Positions 11,101 to 23,100 of a stretch of 64,000 nt of DNA are shown here, piece by piece. Both the position numbers and the translations under genes were made by a program. Source of the DNA: Symsagittifera roscoffensis (taxonomy: Eukaryota > Xenacoelomorpha > Acoela > Convolutidae). The stretch covers positions 58,678,754 to 58,742,753 of the forward strand of contig NC_087065.1 in NCBI RefSeq assembly GCF_963678635.1. The letters run 5' to 3'. The notes below the pieces were generated by a model. That model saw only the letters and a program-made list of their open reading frames with translations, had not been told where the DNA came from and searched no databases. The stretch's first letter is position 1. The number at the start of each line of letters is the position of its first letter.

Positions 11101-14100
11101 GTGAACTCGAAAGGAGACTCGGCTCTTTTTCCTTTTCCCCCCACCTCACTCAAACATGAATTTTATGGTCTAACGAGTGGTTTTACAAGGTTAATTATGA
11201 AGATCAAATATGTTTTTCATGGCCTAATTAGTCTGCATGTCAATTTTCATGACAATCGGACAAAGTGGACGCTAACTTCAAATATAAAAAATTGCAGGTG
11301 GGGGGAAAAAGGAAAAAGAGCCGGAGACTCAATCATAGTTTTAGTATGGTGTTTCGTTTGTTTACGACTTGAGTACATCTTAGAAAGACTCACAGTTTTT
11401 TTATATATATAGTGTATTGTATAAAATAGCAAAAGCGAGTTTTAGTGTTTAGGTTGTTGTCGATAAGAGTCATAAGTCATTTAGTTAGCCTCATTTTAGC
11501 AAGTAAAATTGAGATAAACCAAAATTTTCAAACTGATGAGTGCGTTAATTGGTATGATAGGAGTTAAGATAAGGAGTTCAACTATCACAAGTTCAGGGGT
11601 TAAGTTTTAAATGGTGTTAAAGTGTTGGAGGTTTAAATTTGTTGGTAAGTAAGTTGACCTGGTTATAAAACGTAATTTTTTAAAGTTAAATTGGTAGTTA
11701 TTAAATTATAGGACGCCGTTGCAAGCTTTCAAAGTTAAAAAAATTAATTTCTCGAAATTTCTATGACGGCAATTTTTGAAGATTTTCTGTTTTCTTTATT
11801 GTTTTTGGCTCAATGGGCGTGTACCTATTTTTTGCCGGCTCAAGTGCCGCTCGGTAAGTACTGAAAGCTTGTTGTTCGATACTTGTTGTTCGAAAGCTTG
11901 TTGTTGACCTCGGTGTTTGTTTTTACAACTCATTAATAATGTCTGCTCTTGTTTCGCGCTCATAAGACAAGTTTACTCTGTGTGAAATGTTAAATTTTAA
12001 TTTAATAAGAAATCAAATTCTTGTTTTGTAGAAGTATTTTGCCCGAGAAACGTGTTTGAAGCTGCGAGCTACGATTATCCAGGCATTGGAGGAATACCTG
12101 GACACTTTTCGGGCGAGAGTAAACGTCGCCAGAAGCGGTCGCCAGTCGGCAATGGGAGTCATATAGCTTCACCTTTGAATCCTTACGTAGGGTTAGAATG
12201 CGCCGCGTACGAATATGATCTATGGAAAGGGGAGTATGTCGCGACTGGAGCAAATACTTGCGTGAGACCGGAGAAGCTGACGGCGTCTGTGAATAATTTA
12301 AACATCATTGCCACCTATAAGAACTACTTTATTTGCGATGGCAACAATGATTGTTACGAGAGAGATGATGAGGCGATTGAACTTTGCGGTAAATTTTAAA
12401 TTTTGATCAGAAATATGAAATTTCACTTCGCATCACCGAACTTTATACTTGCTATTCTGAGTAGAAATTTTAAAATATTGAAGCAGATAGGTACATAGAG
12501 CTGTGAAGATGGCTGCGTTTTCTTTCAGTTTCTTTGTTTGCTCCTACAATACACTACGGATTGTTGCGAATCCTACTATTCGTCTTATTTCATTTAATTA
12601 GTTTTAAAGTTTCTTAACTGGTTAATTTAGATATGACCTTGTTATCTTCATTCTTTCCGACGGAGAGAATGACCGCTCACTTTTTAATGTTTTAATTTAG
12701 AGATTAATTCACTTTTTAAACATATCTTATTTGTAACTAAGTAGAATTATCCGTAACAAAGAAACATTTTATCATGGCGCAGTCAAACAGCAACGAATCA
12801 ACCGTGAGAGGTATACCTTCATTTTGGCAAAACCACACAGTGGACCCACCAATCCCTTGGGAAGAGTGGAGCGATCTATTCCAGCTAGCAATAATCGCAA
12901 AGGAGAATATCGATATCGAAAATCTCTTGAATCCATCGGAACGATATCATCCACTTCCCCCAACATTGGAAAATCCGCCGGAAAATGAATCCGACGCTCA
13001 AAAAACATCTCGCATCGAGAGGAATATTCGAGAACAAAAGAGATTCGATGATGAAGAAATGGCCTCAATAAAGTCAGAAACCAAGAAATTCAACGGCATG
13101 AGACTTGAAGAGGCGGACAAAAAACTCAGATCCATACTCTATCTAGCCCTCGGAAACGAAGGAAACGAAGGAAAGAAAATATTCGGCCAAAAGTTTACGA
13201 GAAAGACAAACATAACCTTCGAAAGACACAAGCTATTAAACAGAGGGGGCACTTTCTGGGGGCACTTGCAGAAATGGCGAAAAGATGTAACATTCCTACA
13301 GGAGAAGACGAATGGATTCGAGATATTTTTATCAATAACATGAAGAACTCGGACATCCAACGGAAACTTCTCACGGAAACCTTACCTCCACTAGAAGCCT
13401 TAAATGTAGCCCTGATTGACGAAAAAGGAATAACAAACCACATCAAAATGACGAGTACTTTTAAATCCAACGGATATTCCTCCAACAAATCTTTGAATCA
13501 TTTTAATGTAAAAAGAGAACCCACCCTAAACATCGAAAGAACCAACACATGTATGAAATGCGGCGGAAATTTTACAAAAGGACATCTAGCGGTTTGCCCC
13601 GCTAAAGATACGACTTGTACGACTTGTAAATATCGAGGACATTTTACTAGACTCTGTAAATCACGCCGTAAAAATGTAAATATTGTGGATAGTCAAATTG
13701 TAAATAATACAGACCATATTTATCCTTCGGAACAACCGGATGTACATATCGACCACGCCAATAGAGAATGCTGTGGAGTAATCAACGCATGGTCGGAGTC
13801 CGGACAGAGCGATAACGATGATTACTCTGTATTAAACGTAACAACTATCTACGACGATCAAGGAAAGGAACTGAAGAAATTACTGAACATCGGCTTAGGA
13901 AATGAAAACCAAGTAATTCTCAATATACAGGTGGACTCAGCAAGCCCTGTAAGCTTCCTTAAGCAGAACGTGTTACACGAGTTGAAGTTACGAGACCCTT
14001 ATGTGAAAATTTATCCAGTGGATAAAGCGACTAAAGAACTCTATTGCGGATTTACGAACAACGCAATAAATATCACTGGAGAGGTATTCGTCCCAATTTT

Positions 14101-17100
14101 CTCAAATGGATGGTCTCACAAGGAATGCCACTTCTTCTTAACTCAAGGTCATGAAAGAAACATCTTGGGAAACAACAATTTACCAAAAGTCGGAATTGAA
14201 GTTTCACAAAAACAATTCACAACACTCACCAACAAGAGAACTTGTAAGTCTATCAATTCAGTTACCTCACTTGACAGAGATAATGAAATAGAAATGATTT
14301 CCAAAACCTTCAAACAATTATTCCTTCGGATTGGAAAGATAAAAAATCAAAAAAAAATAACACACTTTCACGAACCTCTAAAGCCAATTCAACTAAAAGG
14401 CAGGAGGGTCCCTTTACACTTACTGGATTCAGTAAAATCAGAATTATACAGACTTAAATCCGAAGGACACATCAAAAAATTAGAAAACTGTGACAAGGAC
14501 AGATTTATTAGTCCGATAGTTATCACTTGTAAAAAAGACAAATCGATAAAGCTAGCTCTAGATTCAAAATTTATCAACAAACAAATTTACAAGAACAAAT
14601 ATCAGATGCCCAATATACACGAGTTAGTGGATAACGTAGCGGCTCAAATTTCAAACAACTCCGCCGGAGAAGTATGGTTTACAAATCTAGACTTAAAGAA
14701 CGCATATAGTCAACTCTCGCTAGACAACTTTACTAGCAGCCAATGCAATTTTAGCCTAGTTGGCGGAGATATAACAGGCACTTATCAATTTTTAACCGGT
14801 TTTTACGGACTCGGCGATATGCCAAACGAGTTTCAAAGAGTCATGGACTCAACTCTGGGAAATATTCCTTTCACTAATTGTTACCTTGACGACATATTAG
14901 TCGCTTCCAAAGGAAGTTTTAACGATCACAAGAAAATTGTTTATAAGATTTTATCAACGCTAGATAGTTACAATTTCGCAGTTAAATGGTCGAAATGCAA
15001 ATTCTTCCAAAAAGAAATCGAATGGCTCGGCTTTAAAATATCGAAAACCGGAATCGCCCCACTATTCGATAAAACCAAGGCAATCAAAGATATTCCAATT
15101 CCAAAGAATCTAAAAGAATTAAGATCATTCTTCGGGTCAACTAATCAGTACATTAAATTTGTACCAAATTTAGCATCCCTCGGAAGCCCGCTTAGACCTC
15201 TTCTAAACAAGAATTCAATTTTTCTTTGGAATGAAGATCACTCAAAAGCATTCGATAAGATTAAATCAGAAATAGTAAATCTTACTGAAAACACACACTT
15301 CGACGTAAAAAAGTCCACGAGAGTAAAAACCGATGCTTCACACAATGGGTTAGGTGCATCCCTCGAACAACTCCATGAAAACGTTTGGAAAACAATGTCA
15401 TTTGCTTCAAGATTTTTAAATCCTCATGAATCCAAATATTCAACAAACGAATTAGAGTTATTAGGAGTTGTATGGGCGGTGGAACATAACAAAAATTATC
15501 TCTACGGTTCCGAATTCGAAATTATTACCACAAAGCTCTCCTTTCCGCTTTGTCACCTAATCACGGAAACAAAACGTACCATAGCCGATTGACAAGATGG
15601 GTAGATCGTCTTCTACCATTCAATTTTACTATCAAGCATTTAGCGGGAAAAGATATGGGTTTTACCGATCTAATTTCAAGAACTCCTTCGGGTAAAGCAA
15701 TTCCCCCATCCCATTACGACGAAGAATTCGTAGTTGCAACTACCGAAAAAAATATATAATGCACTCAATCCTTTGGATAATGAAAATCCATTACGTAATT
15801 CAATTAATTCAATTTCGGAAAATTCCCAGTACACGAAATTACGAAATCACGTAATAATTACAGCATTGAATTTTGTCAATTCTTCCATCTCAATCTGCAA
15901 TCAAAAACACTATAGAACAGAATTTTGTAACTCTAAATGTATTCCCTCGGATTTCTCAAGCACAGATTCTACTAAAATCCTTCTATCAAATTCAGCCTTT
16001 ATTTATTTTTTAATTATTAACAGTAGCTTAATTAGTAATCCTTCGGATTTCAAACTTATAAATAGTGTAAATATGTCAAATAACCAAATTGTAGTAAATC
16101 CTTCATTTTCCGGGATACAGGTCTCTATTGATTTCCAAATTTCCTCAGAGCACAAAAAGTTAGTAACTAAATTTCGAGAAAACCTCAAGTTACCTGGAAG
16201 ACCTTTGGATTTAAATACTTTATTCAATGCAAAGTTGGTTGCTTTATTAACGGAAGATGATGAGATGTTAAACCCAATTGTGAAAGCTTTACAGAAAAAA
16301 AGTAGAAAACATCAAGGCAAACTCCCGTTACTTACACCAATTTTCGAAAGACCTCCATGAATCCGACGGACTATTATATATGGATGGAAAATTGGTTATT
16401 CCGTTTACACTTAGAAACGCCGTTTTAAAAACTTTACACGAATCACACCCTGGCCAATTCGGTATGAAATACCTGGCACAATATATTTGGTGGCCACATA
16501 TAAACCGACAAATTTATTTCCGCGGGATTAATTGCACACAATGCACTCAAACTGGTAAGAATATAAAAAGCATCATACCAACTACACAAATTAGCGAACT
16601 CCCCACTTTATTTGAACCAAATGAGGAATTAAACCTTGATTTTGCCGGTCCATTAGATAACAACTGGGGAAACAATAAATACATCTTATTATGTATAGAT
16701 CGTTTTTCAAAATTCCCATCAGCAAAAATTACTTCTTCAACGTCATCAAACACGGTAATCGAATTCCTTCAAGATTATTTCTATCTCCATGGGATTCCTA
16801 ACTCCATTCGTGTTGACCACGCATCCTGTTTTACTAGTCAAGATTTTAAATTATTTTGCAATTCTCTTAATATCAAATTAATATTTTGTACAGTTGGGGA
16901 TCATCGTTCTAACGGTCTTGTAGAAAAACTTGTTCATATTGTAAAAATCAAATTATTAGCAATGTCTTTGGAACAACAAAAACCTATATTACAAATTGCC
17001 ATTTCGAAAATCATTTGGAATTTACGATCTTCCTTCCAATCAAAAATAAAATGCTCACCGTTCGAAATACACTTTAATAGAAAACCGAACACGATCTGGA

Positions 17101-20100
17101 AGCAATTGGCATCTAATAAATTATCCGGTGGATTTTTAGACAAAGGGAAGTCGATCTTAAGCAGAGAAAGGGCCCTTGACTGGAATGCTGACGATCGGAT
17201 AGAGGACGGATACAAAAACCTTCTAGTACCGAAAAAGAACCAGTCACCATTGGAGAAATGGTGACTCAGACTACGACTCAGACCTTCCAACAACCTCAAA
17301 ACCTTCATCTTCTCGAGTGGCCTTAAACAGTCCGTTTAAAGGTAATTTACTACGAAAAACCAACGGAAGTATAAACGGAAATCCCTTTTATAAACAACTA
17401 GGTCAGAAAATAATAAACTCAACAAAATCCACGGTTGAACTATCCGACGGAAAAATCATTAGAAAATCGGACATCGCCATCCCAAAGTCTAAATCCTCTA
17501 CAATTCGTTCATTCAAAGGAAATATCTCATTTCCCTCTTTTTCTAACAGTGATTTACAAGTAGGTCCAAGAAAGACAAACAAAGCGAAGACACAACAGAC
17601 GCGGAAACCAGACACTATGACAGGACGACACACAGAGTCTTTCACCCCGGTCACCACCAGATCTAGAGGAACGAGACAGCCTACTAAATTCAACAAACCG
17701 AAGCGAAACCGAAATAAAGCCTCGACTTCGAACACAGGATACTTAGCAGGTGACGAATCCATGTTCATTCCGTCGGATACGTCGGACATTAGTGATTGGG
17801 AATGGATTACGGGAGGTTTTCCATGCAGAGAAATGATACGAAAACGCTTCATTTCAGATAACCTCAATTTTAACGAAAACCCTTCCCCACCATTAGCTCC
17901 TCAAACATATCAAACTAATATAAAATCTGAGATTTTAGACGAACAACTTCAATCTACAGATACAGCGGAATGCCCAATTAGTATAAAGCCAGCACCTCAA
18001 TCTACCTCACACACACCTGGCGAATCTTCTACCGCTACGACAACAGAGGGCCCAAAAATTCCTTCGGATTCAACAAAAGCATTTGAAGGAGAAAATCCGG
18101 TGGAATTCCCAGTCTTTGAGATAGAGGACTCCTCTAACGAAAGTGCAAATAGTGAGGAAAGACATCCTAAGGAAATCACTACCACCGGCAACGAATTTAA
18201 ATTAAGACGTTCAAGTCGAAATGTTGGTCCCCCACAATTCTATGGTAAGCGATATTACGTAGATATTATAGACGAGTGCGAAAACCAACCAGGCTCCGCG
18301 AATAACCCTATATCTCTGGACGAAGGCGACAGCTCGGGATTCCCCACTCTAACCTTCAGAGAGAATCCCTCGGAGAACCAGACTCACATTTGCGACACTC
18401 TACCGGAGGACCGTGCACCGGGCCCAGCGTACCCTTCATCTCCTGATCAATTCTCCATCGCCTCTACTGACGAATCCCTGAGAGATGCGGTGAACACCTT
18501 CGACAACTACATCGACTTAGACAGTGAAATTTTTAACGCTGAGCTAGAAAAATTCATGGAAGGGGACAGCTAAACTAAATCAAAAATTTGAAAACTCACA
18601 TTTAGTCATTATATCGTACTAGTGTTTCGTTTCAGCGCAGTTAGAGTTTACCTTCTTATAACTAGGGATTATAATCCGCCGGAATTAGAAATTATATCAT
18701 TCTTTCTAATTCAGTCATTCCTTCGGAGCACTAAAATTTCATTTGTGATATTGCACAGTATTTAATTTTCAATCCTTGTTTGACTTCTCGAGAGGGAGAA
18801 AAAGGGTTAGATAACATGTTATGTATCATGGTGCTTAATACTTTAATTTTTTTTCCCACTAAGGGGAATGTTGCGAATCTTACTATTCGTCTTATTTCAT
18901 TTAATTAGTTTTAAAGTTTCTTAACTGGTTAATTTAGATATGACCTTGTTATCTTCATTCTCTCCGACGGAGAGAATGACCGCTCACTTTTTAATGTTTT
19001 AATTTAGAGATTAATTCACTTTTTAAACATATCTTATTTGTAACTAAGTAGAATTATCCGTAACAAAGAAACATTTTATCACGGATAAATTCTTGCGTTC
19101 AGAAAAGTTTTTTTTTGCGCCAACTCAGATGCCACTACGAAATGTTGTAGCCTTTTCAGTATAGTAGCCAACCTGTTTTAGTCGTGATTTGCGGTTGGTT
19201 TGAAAAGTCCAATGTGAAAAAATAAAAGTTGGAAATCGGTTTCTCCGACAGTTTAAGCAATAAAAAGTCCCTTTTAGAATATTTTAAGTTATCAGTATGC
19301 GCGTGTAGATTTTTACTGGACTAAAATAGTTTTTTTAATGGTTTTTTTTCGTTTTTGGCTTATCTAACTGTGGCTGGGAAATTCTGAACTATGTGCACAG
19401 CAACTGTCTATTTAATTTTTTCTCATAAAAATTTTGCAGGCAACTGTTCCAAGAATGAGTTCGAGTGCAACACTGGCGAGTGTCTTCCCATCGATCTTCG
19501 TTGTGACAGTATCATGCACTGCAACGACGGGTCTGACGAACTGGCCAAATACTGCAGTGAGTAACACCATTGTTTGAGTTCTAATTTATTCCAAACATGC
19601 AGAGTGGCGGATCTAGGATTTTCTCGAGGGAGGTGTGGGGGGGGGGGGGGGGGGGGGGTATTATTTTCCGAGCTCTCCCAAAGCACGAAAAAGACCCTGT
19701 TTTGGCCATCTTTTCATAGACAAATTGTATGGAACTGTATGACTAGCATTCTTACTGTATGGCGGTCAACCCGGGCTTTTAGAAAAATTTCGGGACGGTC
19801 AGCCAAAAAATGATTTATATCTCAAAATAGTACAAAGGGTGGACCCTTTGAGTCGGAAGTGGGTCGAATCCCTGAGGGAAGAGGCGTCCGTCCCCCGCCC
19901 CACCCCCTAAATCCGCTTCTGCAAATGTGAATCCAATTTGGAGTAAGGTTTTCATCGTTTGAACTTGTTTTTGAAACCTGTGAGGTCCAAGTTTGACCAT
20001 AATTTTGACGATAGCAGTGCAGTGCATGTCGTTAAATCCCTTAACGTTGATTTGCATCTTTTTTTTATAATCTAACTAAGATCAGAATCTTCGTCAGAGT

Positions 20101-23100
20101 TTATTGGCTACGTACGGACTTAGCGCATGTCCGATTACTTTTCAAGGCTATCAAAAGATCCCCTTGGCTATTTGTTTAAAACATCACTCAGCCTTTAAAG
20201 ATATATGATTGCCGAAACTGTTTTGACTCTCGAGTCATCATGTCTAATGTGTGTAGAACCAGCTGCGGACAAGTTTGTGTGTGCGACATACAATGAACTG
20301 GTAGATGTGGAGGACGTGTGCAATTCAATCGTGGACTGTTTCAGAGACCTCAGTGACGAAATCGGATCTGGTTAGTGAGTTTAAACACGGAACTTTTTGA
20401 ATCTATTTATCCAGAAGGTAAATGACATAAAAAGCTGTTCGTTCAACACAAAGAATCACTGTTTCAATTAGGAGAAGGTCACTGTTTCTAGGTATAGAAA
20501 ATAGGTTACCCTCTTCTTAACTCTAAGCAACTTAACACCATACAATTTCACTCCCTACTTTTTGTTGCAATGGCATTTTAACAACGCTACTACATTTTAA
20601 AGCCATTTCTATTATTTAACTCCGTTTTTATCTTCAAAGGAGACTTCTGTAAACATCAAAGAATTAAGCGAGCGGAATTTTTGCTATTTAAAGTTAAACA
20701 ATTTCGCGTTACTTAAATCGCTTAAGTTTTGAACAGAAATTACCTTGCCAATAGTTTTAAGGAATCGTTCCAAAATGAAATGAAATGGCCTTGCCAACAA
20801 TTTCAATGAATCGTTCGAAAGCGAAATGAAATGGCTTTGCCAATGATTTCAATGAATCGTTCCAAAACGAACCAAAAACAAGCAAAGTTCAATGAACTTC
20901 AAAGTTGCGCAAATAATTAGACGGTATATGACTAAAATAGCCTTATTTTCCAAAAAATTTGCAGCCGGTGTAGAAATTTTTAAAAAAAGGTTTAACCAAC
21001 GCCAAAAGCCTAAAAATTCAATGGTTTAACCTACGCCAAAGGCCTAAAAATCAATCTCGAATTTAAACCTATAACCTGATTGCTCTCTCAGCTTTTTTTG
21101 AAACGCAAAGCTAAAGGGTTTGCCAGCCCCTAGTCCCAACCTAGTAACCCGAAAATAAGGGAGGTTGTCCTGGGATTAAACTGCTAGTACACGAGTCAAG
21201 TTCTTGCGTGTAGTTACGTTTCCGGGAGTCTGCAAGTAAAGGTTTTTTCAAAAAACTTACAAAGTTTAAATACGATTAAAAAATGAATTTTAATAATACG
21301 AAAAAATTAGCACTAAAGGGACAAAATTTTCACTGTTTTAAGACAAACTAGATAACGCTCTGAAAAAATACAAATCAGTTTTGTCTTTGTAAACGGACAT
21401 TATATTTTTAACTCTTTCATTTAATACTGGGTATTTTTTCGTTTTTAAGAATTTATGGTCACTCGATGCATCGAAAAAGTGAAGTTTTTGTACGGAGGCG
21501 TCTTTTTGCAGGCTGCCCACTACTTTTCACATATTTCGGTGGGCTCCGCTGAAATAGAATTGGATGCCGAAATGTCATCCTTCGACAGCATTTTTTGTTC
21601 TAGCAATCCCACTCAAGGCGGCATCTCGCAGGTTCCAAAGGGAGGTTGGGAATAAAAGCTCATAATTTGGCACCATGCTTTTTATAAAAACACTAAAATG
21701 AATTGAATATAGCTGATAGAATATTTTTGGAGTAGTTTTAAAGGTCCTATCAGCTTACCAGAAAGATGATTTTTCCAAAATTCTCAGCATTTCGGGATCA
21801 CTGCACAAAATGATTCGCTCGTGATCATTTGATCCACAGTCATACCGGATAAAATTGCCAAAAAAATCACGGATCTCAAAATTTTGAGCAACGGGGATGG
21901 CTGGCATATTTACATCTAGCTGCTGGCATATTTACATCAGAGACAAAGAAATCATTCTTAGTATAAAAACGCTTAATTTTGATGAAAAAATAGTGGATTT
22001 ATAATAGCTTAAGGATGTTAATTTTTCTGCGCGCAGCCGTGCCGATTAGTTTATCTTCAGTTGGCCAGTGACAAATCATTTGTCACTGGAAAAACTTCAA
22101 TTTCAATGGCAACCACGACAGTTTGTGTCTATCTCTCGCTGAAATCTTTTAAAGGCTTGATGACACGTCGGGCATCTGATTTTCCCGCTGAAATGTCATG
22201 GTTATGCTCTCCAAGCGTCTTGATCAATTAGTTTTTTTTTCTGCAATGGCAGATGCTCTCCATTTATGCGTTTGATATTTAGAGCAAATCCAGTTTTCGG
22301 CAAATTTTTTTTCTCGCTTGAAATAAACTTCGTTGCCTTCTAAGAAACACTATTTTTCTGCGCGCAGCCGTGCCGATAAGTTTATCTTCAGTTGGCCAGT
22401 GACAAATCATTTGTCACTGGAAAAACTTCAATGGCAACCACGACAGTCTGTGTCTATCTCTCGCTGAAATCTTTTAAAGGCTTGATGACATGTCGGGCAT
22501 CTGATTTTCCCGCTGAAATGTCATGGTTATGCTCTCCAAGCGTCTTGATCAATTCGTTTTTTTTTCTGCAATGGCAGATGCTCTCCATTTATGCGTTTGA
22601 TATTTAGAGCAAATCCAGTTTTCGGCAAATTTTTTTTCTCGCTTGAAATAAACTTCTATAAGAATTGGCTTGTTTTAGATGAAACTGCGAATTCGAAAGA
22701 AGACTCAATCATAAATTGTTTATTGTTCCGACTTTTGATACCAAAGTAACGGAATATTTGTACTCGGGGTGGGTTTTTTTTTTCTTCAGACAAATTTCGA
22801 CTTTTTAACTAGCCATTTTTGACGGAATTTTTTTATATCATTCAAAAATTATAGTTGTCCTGAGCTTAAATTTGAAAAGATATTTCACCTGTGATCATTT
22901 TTCGTAAAATTATGAGGGTTTAAAGATTGCCATTTTGACCAATTTGGGACAATTAACGCGCAATATAATTCGCGCTATTAACGCGTAAGCGAGATTCAAT
23001 CCGTCTTATAAATCGTTCCAAATTGGTTGAACGAAGCTTATTTGCCATAATTGATTTGTTACAAGGAACAAAATCTATCTTTTTGTACTTTATATGGCGT

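Larger units (their letters stand above)
8369..12031. other. Intron 4: SINE head, duplicated intron block, MITE
   Basis: Contains a tRNA-like SINE head (8629-8720), the first copy of the large duplicated intron block (about 9037-11830) and a hAT-type MITE (11121-11322). A local direct repeat of about 100 bp spans 9162-9330 (CGCGTAAGTTTTG.. blocks). No coding exon was found. Confidence 0.55.
12562..19081 (+). mobile_element. Full-length Ty3/gypsy-like LTR retrotransposon
   Basis: 6.52-kb element in sense orientation inside intron 5. The two 213-bp LTRs (TG...CA) differ at two positions. The target duplication CGGAT at 12557-12561 and 19082-19086 is perfect. Internal order is gag (capsid, two zinc knuckles), protease, reverse transcriptase, RNase H, integrase, then a long acidic/Ser-rich C-terminal region. 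RT before IN fixes it as Ty3/gypsy-type. Reading frames are broken at about five places, so this copy looks non-autonomous despite its young LTRs. No envelope-like protein (no signal peptide or membrane segment) was found. Confidence 0.95.

Noticed and set aside
11101-11412. 103-codon plus-strand open frame
   Set aside because: Spans a MITE and its target duplications. It is not a gene.
17403-17867. 154-codon minus-strand open frame
   Set aside because: Antisense shadow of the LTR element's C-terminal coding region.
17267-18573. Envelope gene in the LTR element
   Set aside because: The third open region lacks a signal peptide, transmembrane helix and Cys pattern. It begins with an integrase tail instead.
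20743-20880. CRISPR-like spaced repeats
   Set aside because: Three contiguous 46-bp tandem units without unique spacers, in a eukaryotic intron.
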